From: Bacteroidales bacterium
Lineage (GTDB): Bacteria > Bacteroidota > Bacteroidia > Bacteroidales > VadinHA17
DNA length: 40,075 bases
Reading direction: 5' to 3'
NCBI GenBank assembly: GCA_017882305.1
Contig: JADGPU010000021.1
Location: 1 to 40,075 of the forward strand
The notes under the pieces are model-generated. The model searched no databases, was not told the DNA's origin, and saw only the letters and a program-made list of their open reading frames with translations. The position numbers and the translations under genes are program-made. Shown in pieces: positions 32,530-40,075 of this stretch (within the stretch, counting starts at the first letter, position 1; each line of letters begins with the position of its first letter).

Positions 32530-34497
32530 ATGAAGATCAGATCACGTTATTTGCTCATTATGCTATATCTGTTCCCGGTTTTTTGCCAGGCACAGGATTT
32601 GAATACCAAAATACTGATGACTGTAGATGGAAACAAGATACAGGCAGGTGAATTTATCAGGATGTATAAGAAAAGCATTGAACCTGGAAAATCATTGGAT
32701 ATCGATGGTTATCTGCATCAATTCATAGTTTTTAAACTTAAAGTAGCTGATGCTCTCAGCGAAGGCTATGATACAACAAAATCATTCCGGAATGAGCTTA
32801 ATGGCTACCGGAACCAACTCGCACAGAATTACCTCACCGATACTCAAACTAAGGAGAAACTCCTGCAGAAAGCATACCAGAGATCATTAACTGAAATAAA
32901 CGCCTGGCATATTCTGATAGCCATGCTTCAGGAAGCTTCTCCTGAAGATACCCTGAAAGCATGGCAAAAGGCCATTGATATCAGGGAAAGAATATTAAAA
33001 GGGGAACCTTTCGAAAGTGTTGCACGGGGAACTTCCGATGATAAATCAGTAAAGATTAATGGAGGTAACCTTGGCTATTTTTCAACGTTTCAAATGATAA
33101 TGCCATTTGAAGATGCTGCGTATACCCTGAAGAAAGGCGCTGTTTCAATGCCTGTGAGGACACCGTACGGATATCATATTATTAAAGTAATAGATAAACG
33201 TCCCTCAAAAGGCAGAATAAAAGTTGCTCACATAATGAAGGCTGTGCCACCCGGAACAGATGATAAAGCGGCTAAACAGGCAGAAGAAGATATTAATGGT
33301 ATCTATAAAATGCTGCAGGGAGGCGCTTCGTTCGGCGAACTCGCAAAAAAGTACTCAGATCATAAAGCATCAGCTGTAAAAGGAGGTGAACTCGACTGGT
33401 TTGGAACAGGTGAAATTATAAGCGATTTTTCAGAGGCAGCATTTGCCATTACTGATACAGGTATGTATACAAAACCTGTTCATACAATTTACGGATGGCA
33501 TATTATTAAACTGTTAGATAAAAAAACACCCGGAACATTTGAAGAATCAAGCTCATTCCTTGAAAGTAAAATCAACCTGTCATATCTGAATTCCATAAGC
33601 AAAAAATCATTTGTCGAGAAATTAAAAAAAGAGTACAATTTCCAGATTAACCAGGATGCCTATTTATGGTTTGTTGGTCGTACCGATACACTTATCATAA
33701 AGGGATTTAAGAAATACGACCGGACTTCAATTCCCGAAGGTAATATGTATTCATTTGCAAATCAATATATTACGACTAATGATTTTGCAGATTATGTTGA
33801 AAAGAGAGGATCAATGGTTATTACAAAAGATTCCTCCGTATTTATTAACCGGTTAATAGAAACCAGAGTCTCTGATCATTTGATTAGTTATGAGAATTCT
33901 GTTCTCGAAATGAAATATCCGGAATTCAGGTATCTCCTGAACGAATTCCACGATGGGATGCTTCTTTTTGAAATATCAGGCAAAAATGTATGGAACAGGG
34001 TAAGTAATGATTCTGCAGGAATTCACAATTATTATGAAGAGCACAAAAACAACTGGCTTTCACAAAGAAGAATTGAGGCTGAGATTTATACACTTAAATC
34101 TTCTGATGGGGAAAAATTATTATCATCAGCACTCAAAAAATATTCTCAGAAACCTGATTTGGATGATCTTCTTCTCAAAAAATTCAACAAAATGAATGAT
34201 ACTCTGCTTTTCATAAAGGAGGGCACATGGTTTCTAGGTGACAATCCTGAAATAGATAAAATTGAATGGTCCATTGGCTCACATTCTGTCAGCTATAATG
34301 GTTTCCCGTCAATAATGCTCATCAAAAAAATCATAGAACCCTCCCCTATGAACTATGATAAAGTTCAGGGAGAAGTTATGACGGGATACCAGGAGTTCCT
34401 GGAGAGTGAATGGATCAGACAATTAAATAAAAAATATAGCGTTAAGATTGATAATCCGGTACTTGATGAAGTGAAAAAGAAGCTGAAAAATGAATAA
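32530..34497 (+). CDS. Periplasmic peptidylprolyl isomerase with two rotamase domains
   Basis: The ATG at 32530 gives 655 residues with a signal peptide (hydrophobic 7-19, likely cut after CQA). The longer frame begins with TTG inside guaB. After a helical N-terminal SurA-like part (to about 115), two parvulin domains follow: about 122-217 (NAWHILIAML, GGNLGYFSTFQM, GYHIIKV) and about 228-325 (VAHIMKAVPPG, GGELDWFGTGE, GWHIIKL). The C-terminal 330 residues have no recognised domain. It is probably a foldase for outer membrane proteins, akin to SurA or PrsA/PpiD. It is followed, with an 8-base overlap, by a SurA-like lipoprotein gene. Confidence 0.9.
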   Translation: MKIRSRYLLIMLYLFPVFCQAQDLNTKILMTVDGNKIQAGEFIRMYKKSIEPGKSLDIDGYLHQFIVFKLKVADALSEGYDTTKSFRNELNGYRNQLAQNYLTDTQTKEKLLQKAYQRSLTEINAWHILIAMLQEASPEDTLKAWQKAIDIRERILKGEPFESVARGTSDDKSVKINGGNLGYFSTFQMIMPFEDAAYTLKKGAVSMPVRTPYGYHIIKVIDKRPSKGRIKVAHIMKAVPPGTDDKAAKQAEEDINGIYKMLQGGASFGELAKKYSDHKASAVKGGELDWFGTGEIISDFSEAAFAITDTGMYTKPVHTIYGWHIIKLLDKKTPGTFEESSSFLESKINLSYLNSISKKSFVEKLKKEYNFQINQDAYLWFVGRTDTLIIKGFKKYDRTSIPEGNMYSFANQYITTNDFADYVEKRGSMVITKDSSVFINRLIETRVSDHLISYENSVLEMKYPEFRYLLNEFHDGMLLFEISGKNVWNRVSNDSAGIHNYYEEHKNNWLSQRRIEAEIYTLKSSDGEKLLSSALKKYSQKPDLDDLLLKKFNKMNDTLLFIKEGTWFLGDNPEIDKIEWSIGSHSVSYNGFPSIMLIKKIIEPSPMNYDKVQGEVMTGYQEFLESEWIRQLNKKYSVKIDNPVLDEVKKKLKNE

Positions 34498-35338
34498 ATT
34501 AATAATCATATTATATAGCCTTCTCCTTTTGGCAGGTTGCAGAAATACCCATAACCAGACTAAAAGAATTGCTATAGCTCAAGTTGGCAGAGTTATTCTT
34601 TATTACGATGAAATGCCAAATCTTATTCAGCGAGGTGTAAATGAGGCAGACTCTGCAGCTTTGTTTCAGAATTATATTAACAAATGGGCCAAGAGACAGC
34701 TTTTGTTACAGAAAGCTGAGGATAATCTATCTCCTGCGCTAAAAGATGAAATAGCTAAACAACTTGAGGAAACAAGGTCAAATCTGGTCATTTATCAGTA
34801 TCAGCGACAGATGCTGCTTGAAAAACTGGATACTGTATTAACTGATGCAGAACTTGAAAATTATTACGAGGCTAACGAAAATAGTTTTATTCTAACTTCA
34901 AATATTGTAAAAGCTCTTTTCATAAAACTACCGTTGGAAACCCCTGATCTCAATAAAATAAGATTACTCGCTCGGTCAAATGACCATAATGATTTTCAGC
35001 AACTGGAAAGTTATTGTTATCAGTTTGCTGAAAAGTTCGATGATTTTAACGAAGAATGGGTTCCGATGGACAGGCTTTCAGTTGAACTACAGCAAAATAT
35101 TGAAAATGAGGAAAATTTTCTGAAAAGAAACACTTTTTCAGAAACAAGCGATTCCAGCTCCGTATACCTGGTCTCAATCCGTGATTACAGATTAAGATCT
35201 TCCCTTGCTCCATTTGAATATGTCAAAGATGATATAAAGAGAATCATCTGGAATACAAGGAGATTAGAATTTATTCAATCACTTGAGAATGGAATATATA
35301 ATGATGCTCTTAAAGAGAACAGTTTTAGGATATATTGA
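34490..35338 (+). CDS. SurA-N-like lipoprotein without a clear rotamase domain
   Basis: This 282-residue protein has a lipobox (LLLLAGC, Cys17), so it should be anchored in a membrane. The helical region IAIAQVGRVILYYDEMPNLI and following (about 30-115, LLLQKAEDNLSPAL, LEKLDTVLTDAELENYYEAN) resembles the N-terminal chaperone domain of SurA-type proteins. The parvulin signature motifs (HIL, GGxLG, GYHII) that are obvious in both neighbours are missing. It may be a chaperone-only partner. It overlaps the upstream PPIase gene by 8 bases and ends 10 bases before the surA start. Function inferred mainly from position. Confidence 0.72.
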   Translation: MNKLIIILYSLLLLAGCRNTHNQTKRIAIAQVGRVILYYDEMPNLIQRGVNEADSAALFQNYINKWAKRQLLLQKAEDNLSPALKDEIAKQLEETRSNLVIYQYQRQMLLEKLDTVLTDAELENYYEANENSFILTSNIVKALFIKLPLETPDLNKIRLLARSNDHNDFQQLESYCYQFAEKFDDFNEEWVPMDRLSVELQQNIENEENFLKRNTFSETSDSSSVYLVSIRDYRLRSSLAPFEYVKDDIKRIIWNTRRLEFIQSLENGIYNDALKENSFRIY

Positions 35339-35348
35339 TATAATAATA

Positions 35349-36710
35349 ATGATGAAAAGAAAATTAAAATTTTGCCTGACACTTATATGCTTATTTCTGC
35401 CTGGAGTATTTATTGCTAATTCTCAGGTACTTATTGAATCAGTAGCAGCTATTGTCGGCAATGAAGTTATCTATCTTTCTGACCTGGAGAATACAATCTC
35501 TGATCTGAGAAGAAACGGGGATAAAACGCCTGTAGATCAACTCACATGCAAGGTATTTCAGCAGATGCTTGTTTCAAAACTCTTTATGGATCAGGCCAGG
35601 ATAGATAGTATCACCGTTACAGATGAAGCAGTTGAAGGTGACCTGAACATGAGGATGAATGACGCTATCAGGACAGCAGGAAGCGAGGAGGCCCTTGTAA
35701 CATACTTTAAGAAGAGCATGCTCGAAATCAGAAGAGATATTAAGAAAACGCTTCTGGAACAACAAGTCGTAGGGGAAGTCCAGAGTAAGATTTCAAAGAA
35801 TATTACAATTACTCCCGTTGCCTTAAAAAAGTTTTATAATTCACTCCCTAAGGATAGCCTGCCTGTTGTTCCGGCAAAATATGAAATAAGTGTTATTCAG
35901 GCTGACCCGCCCGACAATGAAGATAATAAGGCTGAGGCACGTCAGAAACTACTCGATATCAGAAGTCAGATCCTTGCTGGAAAGAGTTTTAATGTTCTGG
36001 CAATCATGTACTCTGAAGACCCCGAAACTGCAAAACTCGGTGGTGAAATCGGATTCCGTGTCCGAGGTGAACTTGAAAAGCCATATGCCGATGCAGCATT
36101 CAGTCTCACAAAAAATACTGTCTCCAGAATTGTAGAATCTAAATATGGATTCCATATTATCCAACTCATTGATCGTAAAGGCGATATGGTTAATACACGT
36201 CATATACTTATCAGACCAAAAGTCAAATTGGAACAGGCAACAAAAGCAATGGCCAGACTCGATAGCATAGCCAATCTGATAAGAAAGGACAGTATCAAGT
36301 TTGAAACTGCAGCACTGCGTTTCTCCACCCACAAAGACAGCCGGACTAACGGGGGTAAATTAGTAAGTTCAAATCCTTCTTCTCGTATAACCTGGTTCAC
36401 ACTTGAAGAATTAAACCAGGAGATGTATGTAAAAATCAGGGAAATGAAGGTTGGGGAGATATCTGATCCATTTAAAACAACTGATGAGAATAATAATGTG
36501 GTTTTCAGAATAATTAAGCTTGATAATGTACTCCCTGCACATTCGGCAAACCTGAAAGATGATTATCAGAGTCTGTACGATGCTGCTCTGGTTAAGGAAA
36601 GGGCTGATGTTTTTGATAAATGGGTTAAAAACAAACTTGGTATCACTTATGTTAAAATAAGCGAGGAATTCAAATCATGTGACTTTTTACAAAAAGGATG
36701 GCTGAAATAA
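35349..36710 (+). CDS. surA: SurA-type periplasmic chaperone/peptidylprolyl isomerase
   Basis: The ATG at 35349 (or the adjacent one at 35352) gives about 453 residues with a signal peptide ending near IANSQ. The longer frame begins with a TTG inside the previous gene. N-terminal VAAIVGNEVIYLSDLENTI is the classic SurA opening. The chaperone helices extend to about 170, and parvulin domains follow at about 176-270 (ISVIQADPP, GGEIGFRVRGE, GFHIIQLIDRKG) and about 281-387 (TRHILIRPK, GGKLVSSN). SurA escorts outer membrane barrel proteins through the periplasm. Its stop lies 13 bases inside the following ostA-like gene, so expression is coupled. Confidence 0.92.
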   Translation: MMKRKLKFCLTLICLFLPGVFIANSQVLIESVAAIVGNEVIYLSDLENTISDLRRNGDKTPVDQLTCKVFQQMLVSKLFMDQARIDSITVTDEAVEGDLNMRMNDAIRTAGSEEALVTYFKKSMLEIRRDIKKTLLEQQVVGEVQSKISKNITITPVALKKFYNSLPKDSLPVVPAKYEISVIQADPPDNEDNKAEARQKLLDIRSQILAGKSFNVLAIMYSEDPETAKLGGEIGFRVRGELEKPYADAAFSLTKNTVSRIVESKYGFHIIQLIDRKGDMVNTRHILIRPKVKLEQATKAMARLDSIANLIRKDSIKFETAALRFSTHKDSRTNGGKLVSSNPSSRITWFTLEELNQEMYVKIREMKVGEISDPFKTTDENNNVVFRIIKLDNVLPAHSANLKDDYQSLYDAALVKERADVFDKWVKNKLGITYVKISEEFKSCDFLQKGWLK

Positions 36711-38269
36711 AACACTTGAGTAGCACGAAGAAGAATATTTTATTCAGGCAATTATTTTATGTCATGATGTTTCTGTTTATTATTTCTTCATTGCAATCTC
36801 AGGATACAAAAATCAAACAAACTGCAAGGAAACAAATAGAACTTAAAAACGCTGATGAAGATTCTATTCTGAGAGATCCACAGACAGGAAAGGATATTCA
36901 CCACCTGAAAGGGAATGTAAGACTGAAGGATAATGAAGTTTTGATGTGGTGCGACAGTGCACACTACTATCCAGATAAGAATCAGGTAATAGCTTTTAGT
37001 AAGGTGCATATACAACAAGGAGATACGCTGAATCTTTTTGGGAATTATCTTTTTTATGATGGGAAAAATCAGACGGCTTTTGTCAAAGAAAATGTTGAAC
37101 TGATTGATAAAGAGACCCATTTGTACACTGATTCAATAAATTATGATGTGGCAAACAGAATCGCCAGGTATAATGAAAAAGGCAGAATTATAAACGCCAA
37201 AAATACACTGACAAGCATTATCGGCGTTTATTATGTATCACAAAATCTGTTTCATTTCAAGGATAGCGTAAAAATAGTAAATCCTGATTATGTCATGACT
37301 GCTGATACGATGGATTATAATACAACATCAGAAATTGCATATTTCACAGGGCCCACCGAGTTAATAGGCGATAGCCTGTATCTTTATTGCGAAAAAGGAT
37401 GGTACGACACAAATAAAGAGGTGACCTCAGTCTGGAAGAACGCATTTATAGACAACCGGCAACAAATCGTACACGGGGATTCATTATTTTTTAATAATAG
37501 TACCGGATATGGTGAATCATTCAGGAACGTGGTCATTGAAGACACTACCAACAAGATAGCTATAGAGGGTAACTATGCATGGTACTATAAACAACCAGAA
37601 AAGTTTTTGGTTACTGACAGGGCAGTATTTATTCAAATTTCAAAACAAGACTCATTGTTCCTGCATGCTGATACTATTAAGGCAATTACAGTATCTGATA
37701 CGTCTGGAAAAGGTTACAGACTCATGAGGGCATACTATGGTTGCCGCGTTTTCAGCAAAGATATGCAGGCAAAATGTGATTCACTCTCCTATTCCTTTCA
37801 GGATTCAGTTATCAGACTCTACACAGCCCCCGTGATCTGGACTGAAGAAGAACAGCTTACATCTGACTCAATGGCAGTATTTACAAAAAACCGCCAGACA
37901 GACAGGCTGGAATTATATAATAATGCTTTTATTGCACAACAGGTAGATACCACAAGATTTGATCAGATAAAAGGCCGGTCTCTCACAGGCTATTTCAAAA
38001 ATAATGAATTATATAAGATCAATATAAAAGGTAACGGAGAAATACTTTTTTATCTTCTTGATGGAGAAAATGTTGCGGGTGTGGAGCAATCTAAATGTGC
38101 AAATATTGAGATCAGATTTGATAAAGGGAAAGTATCTGAGATTTTTGAGTATGAGAATCCTGAAGGTTTCATTGATCCGCCTCTTCCAGCCAATCCTGTC
38201 AGGCTTGATGGGTACAAATGGTTAGATAAGCTGAGACCTAAAAAAAAGGATGATATATTCAATAAATGA
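36698..38269 (+). CDS. OstA-like LPS-transport protein
   Basis: The 523-residue protein has an N-terminal membrane/signal segment (about 14-33, FYVMMFLFIISSLQSQD). Repeated OstA/LptA-type beta strands follow: HHLKGNVRLKDNEVLMWCDS, VIAFSKVHIQQGDTLNLFGN, LFYDGKNQTAFVKENVEL and so on. The family stacks into a beta-jellyroll bridge carrying lipopolysaccharide between membranes (LptA, the N-domain of LptD). The length is larger than LptA and shorter than full LptD, and no C-terminal barrel is seen, so a periplasmic bridge-like role is inferred. It is the last gene of the guaB-surA group, overlapping surA by 13 bases, with a terminator directly after the stop. Confidence 0.87.
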   Translation: MAEIKHLSSTKKNILFRQLFYVMMFLFIISSLQSQDTKIKQTARKQIELKNADEDSILRDPQTGKDIHHLKGNVRLKDNEVLMWCDSAHYYPDKNQVIAFSKVHIQQGDTLNLFGNYLFYDGKNQTAFVKENVELIDKETHLYTDSINYDVANRIARYNEKGRIINAKNTLTSIIGVYYVSQNLFHFKDSVKIVNPDYVMTADTMDYNTTSEIAYFTGPTELIGDSLYLYCEKGWYDTNKEVTSVWKNAFIDNRQQIVHGDSLFFNNSTGYGESFRNVVIEDTTNKIAIEGNYAWYYKQPEKFLVTDRAVFIQISKQDSLFLHADTIKAITVSDTSGKGYRLMRAYYGCRVFSKDMQAKCDSLSYSFQDSVIRLYTAPVIWTEEEQLTSDSMAVFTKNRQTDRLELYNNAFIAQQVDTTRFDQIKGRSLTGYFKNNELYKINIKGNGEILFYLLDGENVAGVEQSKCANIEIRFDKGKVSEIFEYENPEGFIDPPLPANPVRLDGYKWLDKLRPKKKDDIFNK

Positions 38270-38306
38270 AAAAGAGGCTGATCTCATGAGAAACAGCCTC
38301 TTTTTT
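38269..38306. terminator. Bidirectional terminator between ostA-like and DUF2795 genes
   Basis: AAAAGAGGCTG (38270-38280) and CAGCCTCTTTT (38294-38304) form an 11-base stem with a 13-base loop, with A and T runs on either side. It starts inside the stop codon of the ostA-like gene and ends within the stop codon of the DUF2795 gene, so it serves both strands with almost no spare DNA. Confidence 0.85.
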
Positions 38307-38526
38307 AGTATTCATCTTCATTAAAAAAGAAGTCGTCTTTACTGGGATAATCCGGCCAGATATCTTCGATACTTTCGTAAATATCGCCTTCATCCTCAAT
38401 TTCCTGTAGATTTTCAATAACTTCCATTGGGGCACCCGACCTAATGGCGAAATCAATCAGCTCATCCTTAGTGGCAGGCCACGGAGCATCCTCAAGTTTT
38501 GATGCTAATTCAAGTGTCCAGTACAT
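38305..38526 (-). CDS. DUF2795 domain protein
   Basis: This 73-residue acidic protein opens MYWTLELASKLEDAPWPATK and contains DELIDFAIRSGAPMEVIENL (21-40). This pattern is recognised from DUF2795 proteins of Bacteroidota; their function is unknown. The C-terminal half is strongly acidic and ends FFFNEDEY. It has no membrane segment or signal. It sits between the ostA-like operon and the adenosyltransferase gene, whose stop lies 94 bases away. The start ATG at 38526 is the only reasonable one. The family name is a recollection from sequence pattern. Confidence 0.82.
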   Translation of the reverse strand: MYWTLELASKLEDAPWPATKDELIDFAIRSGAPMEVIENLQEIEDEGDIYESIEDIWPDYPSKDDFFFNEDEY

Positions 38527-38620
38527 ATTTTCCTGATAAAGTAAAGCTTAAAACAAAGTTTGCAAATATATATATTATTTTATTTAAAAAACAATACCTT
38601 ATTTTAAGTTTCTTAACATT

Positions 38621-39163
38621 TCAGGCCATCCACTTAATCTCCTCAATATCAAGGTCTAAGGCAATTTTTCTGGACAGTACAAATAAAAAATCTGAAAGAC
38701 GGTTAAGAAACTTGTTCACGATTTCAGGCGATTCTTCAGTATTGTTTAATCTTAATACTGCCCTCTCTGCCCGGCGACATACACATCGGGCTATATTACA
38801 GTAGGATACGAGTATATTTCCACCCGGAAGGATGAAGTTATTCAATGGAGGAAGGGTCTCCTCCATCATGTCAATCTCTTTCTCAACTATAGATACGCAG
38901 TCATGATCAGGTAATATCTTTTTACTATTAGTGTTTTTGCTGTCACAGGCTAACGCAGCAGCACATTTCATGAGCTGGATCTGTATATATATAAGAAGCT
39001 CTTTTCGTTTTTGATTTTCTTTGTGATCCTTCAACAGACCGATCCATGCAATAAGCTCATCGACAGATCCGTACGCTTCCAAACGTATCGAATGTTTTGG
39101 AACCCTCCTGCCTCCCGACAATGAAGTTGTACCATCGTCACCTGTAAGGGTATAGATCTTCAT
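38621..39163 (-). CDS. pduO: Cob(I)yrinic acid a,c-diamide adenosyltransferase, PduO type
   Basis: The 180-residue enzyme transfers adenosyl from ATP to reduced cobalamin or its precursors. Motifs: TLTGDDGTTSL (5-15, ATP-binding; usually TKTGDxG), RLEAYGSVDELIAWIG (27-42), FILPGG, CRRAERAV and LNRLSDFLFVLSR near the C terminus. All match the PduO/MMAB trimeric family rather than CobA/BtuR. Leu in place of the usual Lys in TLTGDDG is a minor deviation. No cobalamin riboswitch is seen upstream. The ABC ATPase gene stops 57 bases upstream on the same strand, separated by AAAAAGT repeats. Confidence 0.93.
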   Translation of the reverse strand: MKIYTLTGDDGTTSLSGGRRVPKHSIRLEAYGSVDELIAWIGLLKDHKENQKRKELLIYIQIQLMKCAAALACDSKNTNSKKILPDHDCVSIVEKEIDMMEETLPPLNNFILPGGNILVSYCNIARCVCRRAERAVLRLNNTEESPEIVNKFLNRLSDFLFVLSRKIALDLDIEEIKWMA

Positions 39164-39220
39164 GGTTCAGTAAAAAGTAAAAAGTAAAAAAAGTAGATAT
39201 ATAATCTCAGTTCAGTTACT

Positions 39221-39922
39221 TTATGCTTTTATGTACTTTTCATTCCGAAAGTCCTGTGCAATTTCCCCGTCGAATAACCTGATTATACGGGCAGCATGTT
39301 TGGCAATATCCTCTTCGTGAGTAACAACAATCACGGTATTCCCTTTTCTATGAATTTCATCGAGTAATCCCATAATATCAATTGATGTCTTGCTATCGAG
39401 GTTACCTGTAGGTTCATCAGCGAGAATAATTGATGGTTTGTTTACAAGAGCCCTGGCAATAGCAACGCGCTGACGCTGTCCACCCGACAATTCATTAGGT
39501 TTATGAGTCATCCTGTCTGCAAGACCTACCTGTTCAAGGGTTTCAACTGCCACTTTTTCCCTTTCAAGTTTAGGTATTCCGGCATATATTAAAGGTAAAG
39601 TAACGTTCTCAAGTGCAGAATACCTGGGCAGAAGGTTAAATGTCTGAAATACAAATCCTATCTCTTTATTTCTGATTTCTGCCAGATAATCATCTTCCAT
39701 CTTGCTTACATCGGTACCATTAAGAATATAGGTCCCGCTTGAAGGAGTATCGAGGCATCCAAGAAGGTTCATTAAAGTTGATTTCCCTGAGCCTGATGGT
39801 CCCATGATTGCAACATATTCATTCCTCTCAATATTAATTGTGACTGACCGTAAAGCCCTTACAATCACTGATCCAACCTGATAATTCTTAACAATATCAT
39901 GAATCTCAATTACTTTCTCCAT
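39221..39922 (-). CDS. ABC transporter ATP-binding protein, MacB/LolD type
   Basis: The ATG at 39922 gives 233 residues. A TTG three codons upstream was not used. Walker [10 protein letters not shown] (41-49), Q-loop VFQTFNLLP, signature [15 protein letters not shown] (145-159), Walker [14 protein letters not shown] (165-177) and the H-loop VVTHEED are all complete. Sequence type is that of the MacB/LolD/FtsE group, which powers export or lipoprotein release with FtsX-like permeases. No permease gene is in the window; one might lie beyond the edge in either direction, but the adjacent downstream gene is unrelated. Function therefore remains generic. Confidence 0.93.
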   Translation of the reverse strand: MEKVIEIHDIVKNYQVGSVIVRALRSVTINIERNEYVAIMGPSGSGKSTLMNLLGCLDTPSSGTYILNGTDVSKMEDDYLAEIRNKEIGFVFQTFNLLPRYSALENVTLPLIYAGIPKLEREKVAVETLEQVGLADRMTHKPNELSGGQRQRVAIARALVNKPSIILADEPTGNLDSKTSIDIMGLLDEIHRKGNTVIVVTHEEDIAKHAARIIRLFDGEIAQDFRNEKYIKA

Positions 39923-40018
39923 AATGATCAAAATTTGAATTTCCGAAATTAGATTAAATATGTCAAATAATAAATTTTAAATACTTAATTTTTGTTAATA
40001 TCTGATTATATAGTTATT

Positions 40019-40075
40019 ATGATTAATTCCCTCCCTGAAAAACAGAATTCCCATTCTGAAAATATCAATACTTAC
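40019..40075 (+). CDS. Possible gene start, cut by window end
   Basis: An ATG at 40019 opens a frame that runs uninterrupted to the end of the window (19 codons, MINSLPEKQNSHSENINTY). It would be divergent from the ABC ATPase gene after a 96-base AT-rich gap that could hold promoters in both directions. TTTG at 39991 is a weak -33 candidate. Nothing can be said of its product. Confidence 0.3.
   Translation, partial: MINSLPEKQNSHSENINTY

Noticed and set aside
39164..39220. Cobalamin riboswitch before the adenosyltransferase
   Set aside because: The gap is 57 bases of AAAAAGT-type repeat and ABC gene tail; far too short, and no B12-box-like sequence is present.

Overview
The window looks like chromosomal core DNA from a member of the Bacteroidota, most likely Bacteroidales or Marinilabiliales-like. 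The reasons are gene content and order: guaB followed by a SurA-type foldase cluster and an OstA-like protein, a DUF5063/3'-5' exonuclease pair, a DUF2795 miniprotein, a roughly 460-residue signal peptidase I and a PduO-type adenosyltransferase. The DNA is AT-rich, start codons sit behind A-rich leaders without clear Shine-Dalgarno sequences, and exported proteins often end their signal peptide just before Gln-Asp or carry a lipobox. No rRNA, tRNA, CRISPR array, prophage or insertion sequence was seen. This is inference from recognised families, not a database match.

Layout. 1-2.9 kb: rpmI-rplT (tail of the infC operon), then lepB and dapB on the minus strand. 3-10 kb: a secreted YtcJ-like amidohydrolase, a small cysteine cluster protein, trmD, ornithine aminotransferase, a lipoprotein M28 peptidase with a PDZ domain, and an unrecognised membrane protein. 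10-13.6 kb: an ECF sigma factor, a putative anti-sigma protein and two paralogous exported beta-repeat (DUF4097-like) proteins. 13.6-25.9 kb: mostly minus-strand genes for isoaspartyl peptidase, MutS2, oligopeptidase B, Tex, an RlmI-like methyltransferase, an exonuclease and a DUF5063 protein, with one plus-strand M28 peptidase. 26-31 kb: a large FAD/Fe-S dehydrogenase facing a RecQ helicase. 31-38.3 kb: a tightly packed guaB-PPIase-lipoprotein-surA-ostA operon. 38.3-40 kb: DUF2795, cobalamin adenosyltransferase and an ABC ATPase on the minus strand, and the first codons of a possible divergent gene.

The most interesting system is at 10.06-13.56 kb. The same bipartite motif, TGCAGCA, 16 bases, GTCT[A/T]T, occurs twice before the sigma gene and once before the second DUF4097-like gene. 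It has the architecture of an ECF promoter, so sigma, anti-sigma and two cell-surface repeat proteins probably form one self-regulated circuit. Its first repeat protein carries a striking ladder of Tyr-Gly-type motifs about 17-21 residues apart. The second important layer is a set of dispersed short repeats between genes: covarying GTAGAGACGC palindromes mostly at 3' ends, CTTTGCGGTTAA elements directly before start codons, and C-run/G-run hairpins.

Working together, the genes suggest a cell that exports many hydrolases for peptides (five in the first 21 kb), builds an outer membrane with a dedicated foldase and LPS-transport operon, and uses amino acids such as ornithine. Start codons were moved from the longest open frame to an internal ATG where the extension began with TTG or GTG, overlapped a neighbour, or lacked family similarity.
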